A DNA stretch of 64,000 bases from positions 313,896-377,895 of the forward strand of contig NZ_KB849168.1 of the NCBI RefSeq assembly GCF_000367925.1, given 5' to 3'. Source of the stretch: Acinetobacter bohemicus ANC 3994. GTDB taxonomy: Bacteria; Pseudomonadota; Gammaproteobacteria; Pseudomonadales; Moraxellaceae. Within the stretch, counting starts at the first letter, position 1. Each line of letters starts with the position of its first letter. Below, piece by piece: positions 19,856 through 31,822 of the stretch. The translations under genes and the position numbers were made by a program. The notes below the pieces were generated by a model. That model did no database searches. It was not told the DNA's origin and saw nothing but the letters and a program-made list of their open reading frames with translations.

Positions 19856-21424
19856 ATGACGCAAAAAACGAATATTTTTGAGTTTAATCAATATCATTTA
19901 GGCATGTGGTATGCCACCTATAGACTGATTATTGCGACATGTCTTCTACTGATTTTCGTACTCACTTATCAGCGCTTAAATACAGATTATCAATATCCAA
20001 AACTCTATCTTTATGTACTGATTGGCTATGTCACAATCAATTTTATTCAATTGATTTTAATTAGAAAAATAAAATATAAAATCCCACAACAATTCATTTT
20101 GATCTTTACAGCCGATGTCATTGCTTTAAGTTTACTGACTTTAGCCATGGATGGCCCTAATCTGCATTTAAGCCTGCTTTTTGTGATCACCATTTTTGCA
20201 GCATCTTTATTACTCGATGCAAAAAAGGCATTGGTCATTACCCTGATTGCGGTGATTAGTGTGGTTTACCAGCTTTTTTTAGGCAGCTTATTTGATTTTT
20301 CATCCCTCAATAATATCGGCAATAGCGCCCTGTTGGCTTTTTTGTTTTTTGTCGTCTATGGCAGTGGTCAATTAGCAGTTCGACGCTTCCAATTGTTGGA
20401 AAATTTAAATTTTTCGCAATCTTTGGAACTTAATCGACTACAAAATTTGAACCGTTATATTTTAGAACAGATTGAACTGGGTTATTTGGTCTTAGATGAG
20501 AACTGTCATATTGTGCTCAGTAATCCTGCTGCATGTATGCTGTTGGGTATTCCGCCACTCTATGCTTATGATAAATTCCCCTTATACAAAGCCCAACCCG
20601 ATTTATTTGAATTACTCAAATTTGATCAGCTCAAAAACGGCGAGAAATTTCAGTTCGAGTCACAATTGAGTTTGTATCATATGCACATTGAAGTACAAAA
20701 ATTAATTGTGCCCCATCAGACCCTCACCCTGTTGGTGCTACAAGATGCCCGTAAACTCAATCAAAAAGTACAACAATTAAAACTTGCAGCATTAGGACAA
20801 CTTTCAGCCAGTATTGCGCACGAAATTCGCAATCCACTCGCAGCGATTGTCCAAGCCAATGAGCTTTTGGCGGGCAGTGATCTCGATCAGCAACAGCGTT
20901 TAAGTCAGATGATTGCTAAACAAGCGCTCCGGATTGATTGCATCATCCAAGACACGCTTAATATGGTACGAAATAAAGAAACCTATCCCACACAATTACA
21001 ACTCAATCAGTTTATCCCAACATTCCTACAAGAAGATTTAGCTGATGTTGCACAGCAAATTAACTACAACATCCAAGATAAAATGGCGATCACTTTTGAT
21101 GAAGCTCAACTGCGGCAAATTCTAATTAACTTGCTGCGTAATGCAATTCGGCATAATGTTCCAGCGCATGCAAAAATTGAATTAAATATTTATGCCCATG
21201 AATCTAATGTTCGAATTGATGTGCGTGATTTTGGTTCAGGCGTAGCTTCACAAGACCTGGCTTATTTATTTCAACCTTTTTTTAGTACCGAAATTACAGG
21301 AACTGGTTTAGGATTATACTTATCACGTAGCTTTTGCGAAGCAAATCAAGCAGAACTCAACTACGTAGAACAAAAACAAGGGGCATGCTTTCGAATAGAA
21401 TGCCCACATGTTGCTTTAAATTAA
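19856..21424 (+). CDS. pilS: Two-component sensor kinase PilS
   Basis: The membrane sensor that controls type IV pilin transcription with PilR. About six hydrophobic segments fill the first 175 residues, followed by a PAS-like part (LDENCHIVLSNPAACMLLG), the dimerisation domain with the phospho-His322 in AHEIRNPLAAIVQ, and the ATPase with the N box LINLLRNAIRHN and G boxes DFGSGV and GTGLGLYL. Length 522 is typical. pilR follows after 18 bases. The first bases of the gene lie 32 bases after gacA, so read-through from gacA is possible. Confidence 0.9.
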   Translation: MTQKTNIFEFNQYHLGMWYATYRLIIATCLLLIFVLTYQRLNTDYQYPKLYLYVLIGYVTINFIQLILIRKIKYKIPQQFILIFTADVIALSLLTLAMDGPNLHLSLLFVITIFAASLLLDAKKALVITLIAVISVVYQLFLGSLFDFSSLNNIGNSALLAFLFFVVYGSGQLAVRRFQLLENLNFSQSLELNRLQNLNRYILEQIELGYLVLDENCHIVLSNPAACMLLGIPPLYAYDKFPLYKAQPDLFELLKFDQLKNGEKFQFESQLSLYHMHIEVQKLIVPHQTLTLLVLQDARKLNQKVQQLKLAALGQLSASIAHEIRNPLAAIVQANELLAGSDLDQQQRLSQMIAKQALRIDCIIQDTLNMVRNKETYPTQLQLNQFIPTFLQEDLADVAQQINYNIQDKMAITFDEAQLRQILINLLRNAIRHNVPAHAKIELNIYAHESNVRIDVRDFGSGVASQDLAYLFQPFFSTEITGTGLGLYLSRSFCEANQAELNYVEQKQGACFRIECPHVALN

Positions 21425-21442
21425 TATTACTGGGGTGTAATT

Positions 21443-22852
21443 GTGGAACGACAACCACTTGTTTTGTTAGTGGATGATGAGGAAGACTTGTGTACGCTCA
21501 TGCAAATGTCTTTATCGCGTATAGGCATAAAAACTCATATTGCACATCGTCTAGAACAAGCCAAAAAACTCTTATCTGAAAATAGTTATGATGCTTGTTT
21601 AACCGATTTAAATTTACCTGATGGTAATGGACTACAGTTGGTAGAATGGTTGACTCAGCGCTTTCCATCCTTGCCCGTGGCAGTATTGACGGCCTATGGC
21701 AATATGGAAATTGCGATTGCCGCATTAAAAGCCGGCGCTTTTGATTTTGTCAGCAAACCGATTAATCAAAAACATTTGCAACAACTTTTACAAAAAGCTT
21801 TAAACAAACCCATCGAGCATTTCAACAGCAAAGAAGACAGTCTGGAACAAAAATTACTGATTGGACAATCGCTGCCGATTCAACAATTACGCATTACCTT
21901 AAATAAAATCGCTCGCTCTCAAGCACCGGTCTTTATTACGGGTGAATCAGGTACAGGTAAAGAAGTCATTGCCAATCTGGTCCATCGTTTAAGTAATCGC
22001 AACGAAGGCCCTTTTATCGCGATTAACTGTGGTGCGATTCCAACTGAACTGATGGAAAGTGAGCTGTTTGGGCACAAAAAAGGTAGCTTTACTGGTGCAA
22101 CGCAAGATAAACAAGGGCTGATTCAGTCGGCACATGGCGGGAGTCTATTTTTAGATGAAGTGGCTGAACTGCCTTTAAGTATGCAGGTCAAGCTGCTTCG
22201 TGCGGTGCAAGAAAAACGTATTCGCCCTGTCGGTTCGGACGCTGAAATTGATGTCGATTTTCGGGTCATTAGCGCCAGTCATCAAGACTTGGAAGCCTTG
22301 GTACAACAAGGTAAATTTCGCCAAGACTTGTTTTTCCGTATTCATGTGATGGATCTTGTGCTTCCGCCACTACGCGAACGCGGCGATGACATTATTTTAT
22401 TGGCGCATCATTTTATTCAAAAAATTAGTCAAGAATGGGGTATTCCAAGCAAGCAATTGACGGAGCGTTCCAGAAACTTTTTGCTAGGTCAATATTATCC
22501 CGGTAATGTCCGAGAACTGCGCAATATTATTGAACGCGCCATGACTTTAAGTGATGACGAAAAAATTGACTTGCCGAACTTACAAAGTGCGCCATTACGT
22601 TACCCTGTCGTCAGTACAATCGCAGATCAGGAATCAACCCTCATTCCTCGCACTGAAATTCTACTGTCTTCGAAAAAGTTACCCGATGAAGGTTTAGAGC
22701 TTTATTTAGAAAATATTGAAAAAGATATTTTACTCAATGCACTGAATCTAACCCATTGGAACAGAACGCTGGCAGCAAAAAAACTCGGCATGTCGTTTCG
22801 TTCTTTACGCTACCGGTTAAAGAAATTTGGCTTAGATACCGATGATGAATAA
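21443..22852 (+). CDS. pilR: Sigma-54-dependent response regulator PilR
   Basis: An NtrC-type activator. Receiver domain with LLVDDEED and phospho-acceptor Asp55; AAA+ domain with Walker A GESGTGKE (167-174), the sigma-54-contacting loop GSFTGA (214-219) in place of the usual GAFTGA, and LFLDEVAELP as Walker B; C-terminal Fis-type helix-turn-helix WNRTLAAKKLGMSFRSLRYR. The start is GTG 21443 with GGGGTG upstream. Paired with pilS. The Ser in the loop is a known tolerated variant of the motif. Confidence 0.92.
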   Translation: MERQPLVLLVDDEEDLCTLMQMSLSRIGIKTHIAHRLEQAKKLLSENSYDACLTDLNLPDGNGLQLVEWLTQRFPSLPVAVLTAYGNMEIAIAALKAGAFDFVSKPINQKHLQQLLQKALNKPIEHFNSKEDSLEQKLLIGQSLPIQQLRITLNKIARSQAPVFITGESGTGKEVIANLVHRLSNRNEGPFIAINCGAIPTELMESELFGHKKGSFTGATQDKQGLIQSAHGGSLFLDEVAELPLSMQVKLLRAVQEKRIRPVGSDAEIDVDFRVISASHQDLEALVQQGKFRQDLFFRIHVMDLVLPPLRERGDDIILLAHHFIQKISQEWGIPSKQLTERSRNFLLGQYYPGNVRELRNIIERAMTLSDDEKIDLPNLQSAPLRYPVVSTIADQESTLIPRTEILLSSKKLPDEGLELYLENIEKDILLNALNLTHWNRTLAAKKLGMSFRSLRYRLKKFGLDTDDE

Positions 22853-22857
22853 ACCAT

Positions 22858-24033
22858 TTATTTATGGTTGAGAATAATCTCTGCAACATGCTCAAGATAG
22901 TTTTCCTCTTTCATGTCATGTTGCAGCAGATATTGCTGATTAGGTTGAATTCCAACCCCTTCAATCATGTTGCCTTTAGGCGTGTAGTAATGCGATACCG
23001 TCATCTGCAAAGCCGCACCATTGGACAAAGGGAATAATTTTTGCACCACCCCTTTTCCATAACTTTTTTCCCCCACAACCCATGCACGGCCATGATCTTT
23101 GAGTGCTGCGGTAAAGACTTCAGCAGCTGAAGCAGAACGGCTATTCATTAAAATACCCAGCTTTAAATTTTGAAATTCAAAACTCGGTAAGGCTTGAAAT
23201 TGTTGATCACCCTCAGAACGGCTTTTGGTCGAGACAATCAGCCCTTGATTCAAAAATAAATCCGCGGATTCCACCGCAGCAGATAATAGCCCACCGGGAT
23301 TATTTCTTAAATCAAGCAAGACCGCTTTCAAGCGTGAAGAAGAATGCTCTTCAATTAAGCGTTTAATTTCATTGGCTGTATCTTGTTGAAAAACTTTTAT
23401 TTTTATCACTAAAACTTGATTATGCAAGACATTCGCTTGTATATCGGTTTCTATTTTTTTATTGCGAACTAAAGTCAGTGGCGCACTATTTTGAGCCAAT
23501 TGTAAACTTAAAGTCGAACCAATAGCGCCATTGAGTAAACTATGCACTTGATCATGATTGAGTTTTTTTAGTTCTTGATCATCAATCTTAAATACAGCAA
23601 CACCATTACGTAGACCCTGTTTGGTCGAATCGGCATTACTTTTTAGGCCTTGAATCACCCACTGATGTAGCTGTGAATCATAAATCAATTCAAAATCAAC
23701 CGAGGCCATATCGCCTTCGGTATATTGTAACAGCAGCTTATAATCTTCTGGACTTAAATAACGAGAATAACGGTCTAGTCCACCGACCAAACCTTTAATC
23801 GCTTGTTGAAATAAAGCATCATCATTTTTTTCATCGACATAATTGTCTTTGACAATGCTATAAATTTGCACAAATTGCTGAATCGATTCCACCGGAACTT
23901 CAGCATAATTTTGTTCAACCTCATCATCAAAATCTAAAACAGGCGGAGTTTTCACCGCCCCAAGAGCTGAATGGCTCACACACATGAATAACGTGGTTAA
24001 AGTGACAACCATCTTCCAGCGTTGTAAAGCCAT
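22858..24033 (-). CDS. ctpA: Carboxyl-terminal processing protease CtpA (S41)
   Basis: A periplasmic serine protease with a signal peptide (first 25 residues, VVTLTTLFMCVSHSALGA). A PDZ-like part around residues 115-185 (GVAVFKIDDQELKKL) precedes the S41 catalytic domain with LRNNPGGLL, the nucleophile serine in NSRSASAAEVF, and the general base lysine in EKSYGKGVVQ. Length 391 fits the CtpA class, shorter than Tsp/Prc. It lies 26 bases downstream of gpmI and probably shares its transcript. Confidence 0.9.
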   Translation of the reverse strand: MALQRWKMVVTLTTLFMCVSHSALGAVKTPPVLDFDDEVEQNYAEVPVESIQQFVQIYSIVKDNYVDEKNDDALFQQAIKGLVGGLDRYSRYLSPEDYKLLLQYTEGDMASVDFELIYDSQLHQWVIQGLKSNADSTKQGLRNGVAVFKIDDQELKKLNHDQVHSLLNGAIGSTLSLQLAQNSAPLTLVRNKKIETDIQANVLHNQVLVIKIKVFQQDTANEIKRLIEEHSSSRLKAVLLDLRNNPGGLLSAAVESADLFLNQGLIVSTKSRSEGDQQFQALPSFEFQNLKLGILMNSRSASAAEVFTAALKDHGRAWVVGEKSYGKGVVQKLFPLSNGAALQMTVSHYYTPKGNMIEGVGIQPNQQYLLQHDMKEENYLEHVAEIILNHK

Positions 24034-24059
24034 CCGTTCACCTGTTTATACGATTTATT

Positions 24060-25607
24060 TTATGATGCCAAAGTAATCAAATTACGACCTTGCATTTCTT
24101 TAGGTACAGGAATTTGCATTAAGCTTAATAAGGTCGGTGCGACATCGGCAAGTACACCCCCTTCAGCAATCGTTGCAGAAGTTGGTCCTACGTAAATGAA
24201 GGGCACAAGTTCAGTGGTATGTTGCGTATGGACTTGACCACTTTTGTAGTCTTGCATTTGTTCGACATTACCATGGTCAGCCGTGATCAGCATATGACCT
24301 TTTTGTGCCATCACCGCTTCATAGACACGACCTAAACAGGTGTCTACCGCTTCCACTGCTTTCACAGCAGCATCAAATACCCCTGTGTGTCCGACCATAT
24401 CACCATTGGCAAAGTTGACCACCAACAAATCAAATTCACCTGAATTAATTGCAGCCACCAATTCATCGGTCACTTCATAAGCACTCATTTCAGGCTTAAG
24501 GTCATAGGTCGCCACATTGGGTGATGGAATGAGGATGCGTTTTTCACCTGGATATTCATCTTCACGACCACCACTGAAGAAGAAAGTCACATGGGCATAT
24601 TTTTCAGTTTCAGCAATACGCAGTTGGGTTTTACCTAAATTCGATAAATATTCACCAATCGAGTTCTGCAAGGCATCTGGCATATAGGCCACAGGTGCAT
24701 CAATCGTGGCTTGATAACGGGTCAACATCACAAATTTAGACAGCTTTGGAACCACTTTACGTTCAAAAGCTGCAAAATCTTTTTCGACAAATGCTTTGGT
24801 GATTTCACGGGCACGATCCGCACGGAAATTCATAAAGACAACGCTGTCACCATCTTGAATTTTAGCCACATCGCCAATACGCGTCGCTTTGACAAATTCA
24901 TCTTTTTCTTCAGCAGCATAAGCTTGTTCTAAGCCTTCAACGGCTGTTGTCGCTGTACGTATTGCTTCGCCTTCAGTCAATAAACGATAGGCTTGTTCAA
25001 CACGATCCCAACGATTGTCACGATCCATGGCAAAATAACGACCAATCATGGTCGCAATACGCCCTTGACCCGGATATTGAGCAAAAACAGCCTCTAATTT
25101 TTCTAAAGAAGGTTGGGCACTTTTAGGCGGTGTATCACGACCATCCAAGAACGCATGCAAATATACTTTCGCACCACGTTTTAAGGCCAACTCACACATC
25201 GCCACAATATGGTCTTCATGCGAATGTACGCCACCTTGTGACAACAGGCCCAGAATATGTACAGCACCCTGTGCAGCTTTGGCTTTTTCCACCGCATCAA
25301 TCAAAACGTCATGCTCAAAAAAAGCACCTGTACGAATGTCTTTGGTAATACGGGTGAAGTCTTGATACAACACACGACCTGCACCAAGGTTCATGTGACC
25401 CACTTCAGAATTGCCCATTTGACCATCCGGTAGACCGACATCTTCACCAGAACCAGAAATCAAACTATGTGGATGCTTTTCTTGCATAGCCGTTAAATTA
25501 GGTCGTTTGGCTGCTAAAAAAGCATTGTCTTCGACCGCTTCGCGATGCCCTACACCATCCATAATTACCAATACGTGAGGGATTTTGCCAGCAGTTGCAC
25601 CCGTCAT
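24060..25607 (-). CDS. gpmI: 2,3-bisphosphoglycerate-independent phosphoglycerate mutase
   Basis: Interconverts 3- and 2-phosphoglycerate using two Mn ions. Seen: metal ligands in MDGVGHRE, the phosphorylated serine in [37 protein letters not shown], and the C-terminal metal block [11 protein letters not shown] with [11 protein letters not shown]. The frame extends to 25664, but ATG 25607 has AAGAG at correct spacing and gives 515 residues, the standard size. Followed closely by ctpA. Confidence 0.96.
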   Translation of the reverse strand: MTGATAGKIPHVLVIMDGVGHREAVEDNAFLAAKRPNLTAMQEKHPHSLISGSGEDVGLPDGQMGNSEVGHMNLGAGRVLYQDFTRITKDIRTGAFFEHDVLIDAVEKAKAAQGAVHILGLLSQGGVHSHEDHIVAMCELALKRGAKVYLHAFLDGRDTPPKSAQPSLEKLEAVFAQYPGQGRIATMIGRYFAMDRDNRWDRVEQAYRLLTEGEAIRTATTAVEGLEQAYAAEEKDEFVKATRIGDVAKIQDGDSVVFMNFRADRAREITKAFVEKDFAAFERKVVPKLSKFVMLTRYQATIDAPVAYMPDALQNSIGEYLSNLGKTQLRIAETEKYAHVTFFFSGGREDEYPGEKRILIPSPNVATYDLKPEMSAYEVTDELVAAINSGEFDLLVVNFANGDMVGHTGVFDAAVKAVEAVDTCLGRVYEAVMAQKGHMLITADHGNVEQMQDYKSGQVHTQHTTELVPFIYVGPTSATIAEGGVLADVAPTLLSLMQIPVPKEMQGRNLITLAS

Positions 25608-25730
25608 AATGAACACTCTTTTGTTTACAATTTCATCGTTATATCTTACCGAATTTTCGGTCAAGACTCTATGTGCAGATCATGCCTAAAGCGGATCATG
25701 CACCGTGTTTTATCAGGCTCTATGCAATGA

Positions 25731-26801
25731 TTAACGAGCACGTCGCAGTAAATAACCGCCCGCCAGCATCATGAAAATAATCGGTACAAACACAAACCAT
25801 GCTGGTGAAGGTGAATACACTAAACTTGCATAGCCCAAGAAATCTTGTAGATAGAAGAATCCTAAGCCAATAAACAAGGCAATCACCAAACGAAAACCCA
25901 TTGACTGTTGACGTAAAGGACCAAAAATAAAGGAACAAGCAATCAGTACCAATGCAATTAAAGCAAACGGTGAAGCCACTTTCTGCCAAAATGCCAGTTT
26001 ATACGTTTTCGGTACTTGGCTGTATTCATGCATATAACTCATAAAACTGACCAATTGACTTGGCGATAAATCCTCCGGATCAATGGTCACCATATGCACA
26101 TATTTAGGTTGCAGCGCCAAAGCCAAAGGCAGTTGTTCTGCTTTAACCACTGTTGCATTGCCCTGCGGTAAAATGTCAATTTGCGAAGCCGCTTTTAGAC
26201 TCCAGTCGCCATCTTTGATGAACTGGCCTTCTGCCGCATTTAACACCCCTTTCAAGTGATAACGCTCATCAAAGTCAACCACTTGAACATGCTTGAGCTG
26301 TCCTTGTGCATTGGCATAATCAATATAAATAAAACGCTGACCTTCGCGTGTCCAATAACCACTGACTTCACCCAATGAACTGACACTGCGGTGATCTTTC
26401 ACGCTTTTGGCTTGTTCATTGGTGTATGGAATCACCCATTCACTGAGCACAAAGGACAACAGCACCAAAATTAATGCCGAGCGAATTACCCAACCCACAA
26501 TGCGCCACAAACTAATCCCGACGGAACGCATCACCACCAATTCAGCATTGGACGCTAACGTGCCTAGACCCAGTACAGCACCAATTAAGGCCGCAATCGG
26601 CAAGATTTCATATAAGTAGCGAGGTGCACTCCAAAGTACATAAACCAAAGCATTCCACGCAGTATAGGTTTCATTTAACTCACCTAATTCACCTAAATAG
26701 GTAAATAAAACTTGTAGAACCGATAGCACAACAGTTGCACCCAGCATCGCTAATGCGGTGGTTTTGGTCACATGTTTGGCAATTATTCGACGTGCTAACA
26801 T
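25731..26801 (-). CDS. lptG: LPS export permease LptG
   Basis: One of the two membrane subunits of the LptB2FG ABC transporter that extracts lipopolysaccharide or lipooligosaccharide from the inner membrane. The YjgP/YjgQ fold is evident: three N-terminal helices, a periplasmic beta-jellyroll part (about residues 130-250, with YIDYANAQGQLKHVQVVDFD), then three C-terminal helices. LptG is favoured over LptF by the N-terminal MLARRIIAKHVTKTT type and second position after lptF. Only one base separates the two genes. Confidence 0.92.
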   Translation of the reverse strand: MLARRIIAKHVTKTTALAMLGATVVLSVLQVLFTYLGELGELNETYTAWNALVYVLWSAPRYLYEILPIAALIGAVLGLGTLASNAELVVMRSVGISLWRIVGWVIRSALILVLLSFVLSEWVIPYTNEQAKSVKDHRSVSSLGEVSGYWTREGQRFIYIDYANAQGQLKHVQVVDFDERYHLKGVLNAAEGQFIKDGDWSLKAASQIDILPQGNATVVKAEQLPLALALQPKYVHMVTIDPEDLSPSQLVSFMSYMHEYSQVPKTYKLAFWQKVASPFALIALVLIACSFIFGPLRQQSMGFRLVIALFIGLGFFYLQDFLGYASLVYSPSPAWFVFVPIIFMMLAGGYLLRRAR

Positions 26802-26802
26802 T

Positions 26803-27903
26803 TTAAGACCTCACCTGCTGAATGCGTTTCTTAATTTTAGGGGCAAGCTTTTGTTTGCGTGAAAATAATGCCGCAGCAACACCATATACCACCAAGACCA
26901 ACGGATATGCCTCTATGCCCATTTCATCTTTACTGACCCGCGTTTTCACCGCCATCAGTGCCACAATCAAACTGGCAAAAATGAGCAAAGCAGGAAAGAG
27001 TTTTAAATAACGACCTTGGCGTGGACTGACTTCTGAAAGTGCAATCGCTAAGGCTAAAGCCACGATAATGGAGAATGGAACGAAGATCCGCCAGCCCAAT
27101 TCACTGGCAACAACAGGATCAGCACGATTCGTCCAAAGCTTAGCAATAGGTAATGCTTCCACTTCGGCACTTTCAAATTTAGCTTCTGTGTCACTTTCTA
27201 AACGTAAACGATAGGATTGAAATTCTGCTTGGCTATATTTCGCTTTGCCGGGGAAAATTTCGTAACGACGACCTTCGACCAAATCGACAATACTGGCGGT
27301 TTCATTGGCAACTTCAACACGAGTTGCTTCCTTCGCCAAAATCATCACATCAGGTTTATCTGGCTTTGCCGCACGTTGATAGAAAAAGACATCTTTTAAA
27401 TTACGACGATCTTCAGACAAGTCCCCCGCATAAATGGTATAGGGCCCCGATGAAATAAACTCTTTCGGGCGGACTAAATCAAAGCCCGTTCGCACTGCTT
27501 GATTGGTGGTCAATTCTTCAAACTGACGCAGCCCCCAAGGCGATATCCAAATCATGAGCACCGATTGCACGGCAAGAAAAACCACAGTCAACGGTATCAG
27601 TAAACGACCCAAGCGATGCCGACTGATTCCACTGCCATTAAGCACCGCCATTTCATGGTCAACATACAAACGACCAAACACCAGTACCAAGCCAATAAAG
27701 AAGCCCAATGGAAGAATTAAAGTCAGAAATTCTGGCAATCGATAACCAATAATACTGAATAGAATACTGACATCTAAACGACCTTGTGCCGCAACACCAA
27801 AGTACTTGATCAGTCGACCACCCATCATGATTAAGGTCAATAAGGCAATCACAACCAAGGATGTAGACACCACTTGCTTGACCAAATAACTCCGAATAAT
27901 CAA
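26803..27903 (-). CDS. lptF: LPS export permease LptF
   Basis: The partner permease of LptG in the LPS transporter. Same layout: MIIRSYLVKQVVSTSLVV opening helix, helices through FLTLILPLGFFIGLVLVFGRLY, a long periplasmic domain (about 125-260, including PYTIYAGDLSEDRRNLKDVF), and a C-terminal three-helix bundle ending in a Lys/Arg-rich tail. First gene of the lptF-lptG unit. It is divergent from pepA, as in many gammaproteobacteria (pepA beside lptFG in E. coli too). Confidence 0.93.
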   Translation of the reverse strand: MIIRSYLVKQVVSTSLVVIALLTLIMMGGRLIKYFGVAAQGRLDVSILFSIIGYRLPEFLTLILPLGFFIGLVLVFGRLYVDHEMAVLNGSGISRHRLGRLLIPLTVVFLAVQSVLMIWISPWGLRQFEELTTNQAVRTGFDLVRPKEFISSGPYTIYAGDLSEDRRNLKDVFFYQRAAKPDKPDVMILAKEATRVEVANETASIVDLVEGRRYEIFPGKAKYSQAEFQSYRLRLESDTEAKFESAEVEALPIAKLWTNRADPVVASELGWRIFVPFSIIVALALAIALSEVSPRQGRYLKLFPALLIFASLIVALMAVKTRVSKDEMGIEAYPLVLVVYGVAAALFSRKQKLAPKIKKRIQQVRS

Positions 27904-28053
27904 ATTAATTCTTCCAAAAAAGAGGCAAATAAAAACTAGGCTTAGTTTACCCGAATGCTGAAAATATAAAACCTATACTGTAGTTGCGCATTGAAACTCT
28001 ATTCATAGAAATGTTTCAATGGTTTAATGGTTTGCAAACATTCAAAGGCATGA

Positions 28054-29911
<1,858 letters not shown>

Positions 29912-29939
29912 CTGATCAATCGAATTAAGGAGATACGCG

Positions 29940-30572
29940 GTGGCATTAAATGTCGGTCAAGATTTTAAACAGCGCTGGTTAGACGTACCTGAGGCTGTTC
30001 GTCAGGCATTTATTGATGACCTACACCGCGTCTGTAATGTGCTCAAACCTGAAACCAATATTCAAAAATGGTTGGAAAAAGACGAGCTTGCACAGCAACA
30101 ATCCTTTGAAACAATAGAACGTGCTTATGTAGAACGTAAGGCACAATTGATTGAAGATGCCCGTCTACGTCATCAACGTGCGCTAGAACAATCTTTAGCC
30201 AAAAAACGCGCTGCACAAGCAGACTATGCTCAAGCCTTACAGTCAGATGAAGCACGACAATTTGCTGAACAAACCCAAACACTGTCCCTGATTCGACAAA
30301 ATTTAGAGCGTGAAATTCAGACCTATACGGCGCGTTATCATAAGAACCCTGAAGGTGCGGCATTGAATTTTGCCAAAGGCATGCCGTCGATTAGCGACAC
30401 GGCCATGCTATCGGAACTGGAAAATGTTCGATTACGTCTCGAGTTAGAAGCTGAAACCTTGATTGAGCAAACCGTCGCTGTATTTCGTGCCAAGCTACAG
30501 CAGGCCAGCCAAGAAGAAATTGAATATATTTTAAAAAATTCTAACTTTTCAACGGAAAAGCCAAAAGCATAA
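29940..30572 (+). CDS. Unknown coiled-coil protein downstream of holC
   Basis: A 210-residue soluble protein with no recognised domain. Residues about 55-135 are rich in Ala, Gln, Glu, Arg and Lys with heptad-like spacing (RHQRALEQSLAKKRAAQADY), which indicates a coiled coil; a second helical stretch at 155-200 follows a Gly/Pro break (YHKNPEGAALNFAKG). Start GTG 29940 with AAGGAG upstream. It lies 28 bases after holC, in the place where some genera carry valS; whether it is linked to the replisome is unknown. Confidence 0.8.
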   Translation: MALNVGQDFKQRWLDVPEAVRQAFIDDLHRVCNVLKPETNIQKWLEKDELAQQQSFETIERAYVERKAQLIEDARLRHQRALEQSLAKKRAAQADYAQALQSDEARQFAEQTQTLSLIRQNLEREIQTYTARYHKNPEGAALNFAKGMPSISDTAMLSELENVRLRLELEAETLIEQTVAVFRAKLQQASQEEIEYILKNSNFSTEKPKA

Positions 30573-30681
30573 GTGCTGATGATTATTTGGCCTGATGTTA
30601 GGATTGTCATATGAATGACATGTTTATGTCACAAGATAGTCATATCTTAACGCTTCAAATGCGTGTCATTCAGGAATAAAA

Positions 30682-30900
30682 ATGGATATTTTGAACCAAA
30701 TTTCCTCTCAAATTGCAGCACTCAATTCGGGAGAAAAATGGCATCTATCTGCTCAAGATTTATTCATCAGTCATGCCGACTTTCACTCACTCTCAATTTA
30801 TATTTCCCGTGAGGCGAAAAAAGGACAGTTTTCTGTGTCTAGCCCAGCTCTTTTAGGTTCTTGGGTCGGCAGTACAGCCGTCACCATTACCAAACACTAA
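30682..30900 (+). CDS. Small unknown protein (72 residues)
   Basis: A short soluble protein, DILNQISSQIAALNSGEKWH at the N-terminus, ending in GSWVGSTAVTITKH. No known motif, no membrane helix, no signal peptide. AGGAATAAAA before ATG 30682 is an acceptable ribosome binding site. Codon use is like the neighbours, which supports a real gene. It stands between the coiled-coil gene and the repeat copy B. Confidence 0.6.
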   Translation: MDILNQISSQIAALNSGEKWHLSAQDLFISHADFHSLSIYISREAKKGQFSVSSPALLGSWVGSTAVTITKH

Positions 30901-30930
30901 AAACCAATACCATCAAAAGAGTCCACTCTG

Positions 30931-31126
30931 GTGTAATGCCAGTCAGTTAAGAGTAATTCAATGATTACTCATTTAAAAATCTCCCCTAACCCCTCTTTGA
31001 AAAAGAGGGGAACTATCAAGAAGCTAAAATAATTTTATACTCTTGAAACTCCCTCCTTTGAAAAAGGATGAGAAACACTGTTTCGCAAGGGGAGGATTTA
31101 AAAATGCTTAAGTGAATAGCATTACT
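30931..31126. repeat. MITE-like palindromic repeat, copy B
   Basis: Tips are GTGTAATGCCAGTCAGTTAAG (left) and, on the other strand from 31126, GTAATGCTATTCACTTAAG. Inner ends are ATTTAAAAATCTCCCC (30970-30985) and GGGGAGGATTTAAAAAT (31089-31105), and the core TCAAGAAG...CTCTTGA matches copy A in the same orientation. The additional AAGAGTAATTCAATG-TTACTC segment is on the left here but on the right in copy A, so the two copies are mosaics. Again no coding capacity, and again between convergent genes (30682 plus, 31166 minus). Confidence 0.8.
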
Positions 31127-31165
31127 ACTACGGTGGGCTTTTTATGTTCAAAAATACTTTAAACC

Positions 31166-31711
31166 TTAAAATACATCTACGGCAAATCCAAGCATATTCC
31201 CGACACCATACCCCAGCCCTAACAGCAAACTGATCCAGATCAGACCACCTACTAAGTTATACAGCATAAAACTGAAGATATTCATGTGCCCTGCACCCGC
31301 AGCAAACGGTGCAAAGGAACGGACAAAAGGTACAAAACGTGCCACCAAAATGGTTTTTCCACCATGTTTGCTAAAATAATGGTTGGTCTTGGCAATATAT
31401 TCAGGCTTTAAAAACTTGGCATGGGCATGAAAAAATTTAAAGCCCAAAACCCGACCAGTATAATAATTAACGATATAACCCAATACAGCCGCCGTAAAAA
31501 GCAACAGTCCCATATAGTGTAAATGGATCACCGCTGTGGTTGAGCAGAGTGCGCCAATCGCGAGCAGCAAGCTATCCCCAGGTAAGAAAAACATAAAGAC
31601 AGAACTGGTTTCGGCAAAGATAATCAGAAATAAAATGGCGTAAATCCAAAGGCCATACTGATCCAGCAAAGTGGGCAACCATTGTTCAATATGCATTAAA
31701 AAATCAAGCAT
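31166..31711 (-). CDS. DedA-family membrane protein
   Basis: An inner-membrane protein of the SNARE-associated/DedA/VTT family; members include flippases for undecaprenyl phosphate or phosphatidylethanolamine. Seen: FLPGDSLLLAIGALC in the first half and the signature KHGGKTILVARFVPFVRSFA followed by PFAAGAGHMN. At 181 residues it is slightly shorter than E. coli DedA proteins (about 200-220). It is monocistronic between repeat copy B and ribE. Substrate cannot be assigned. Confidence 0.88.
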   Translation of the reverse strand: MLDFLMHIEQWLPTLLDQYGLWIYAILFLIIFAETSSVFMFFLPGDSLLLAIGALCSTTAVIHLHYMGLLLFTAAVLGYIVNYYTGRVLGFKFFHAHAKFLKPEYIAKTNHYFSKHGGKTILVARFVPFVRSFAPFAAGAGHMNIFSFMLYNLVGGLIWISLLLGLGYGVGNMLGFAVDVF

Positions 31712-31822
31712 TTTTACCTATCCACTTTAGCCATAAGAAGTGCATATACATGCAAAACCATGCATCAAAACAAAAAAAACAGTCTAATTTTGCAATGAGA
31801 CTGTTTTCTATTCTATGGTGTT

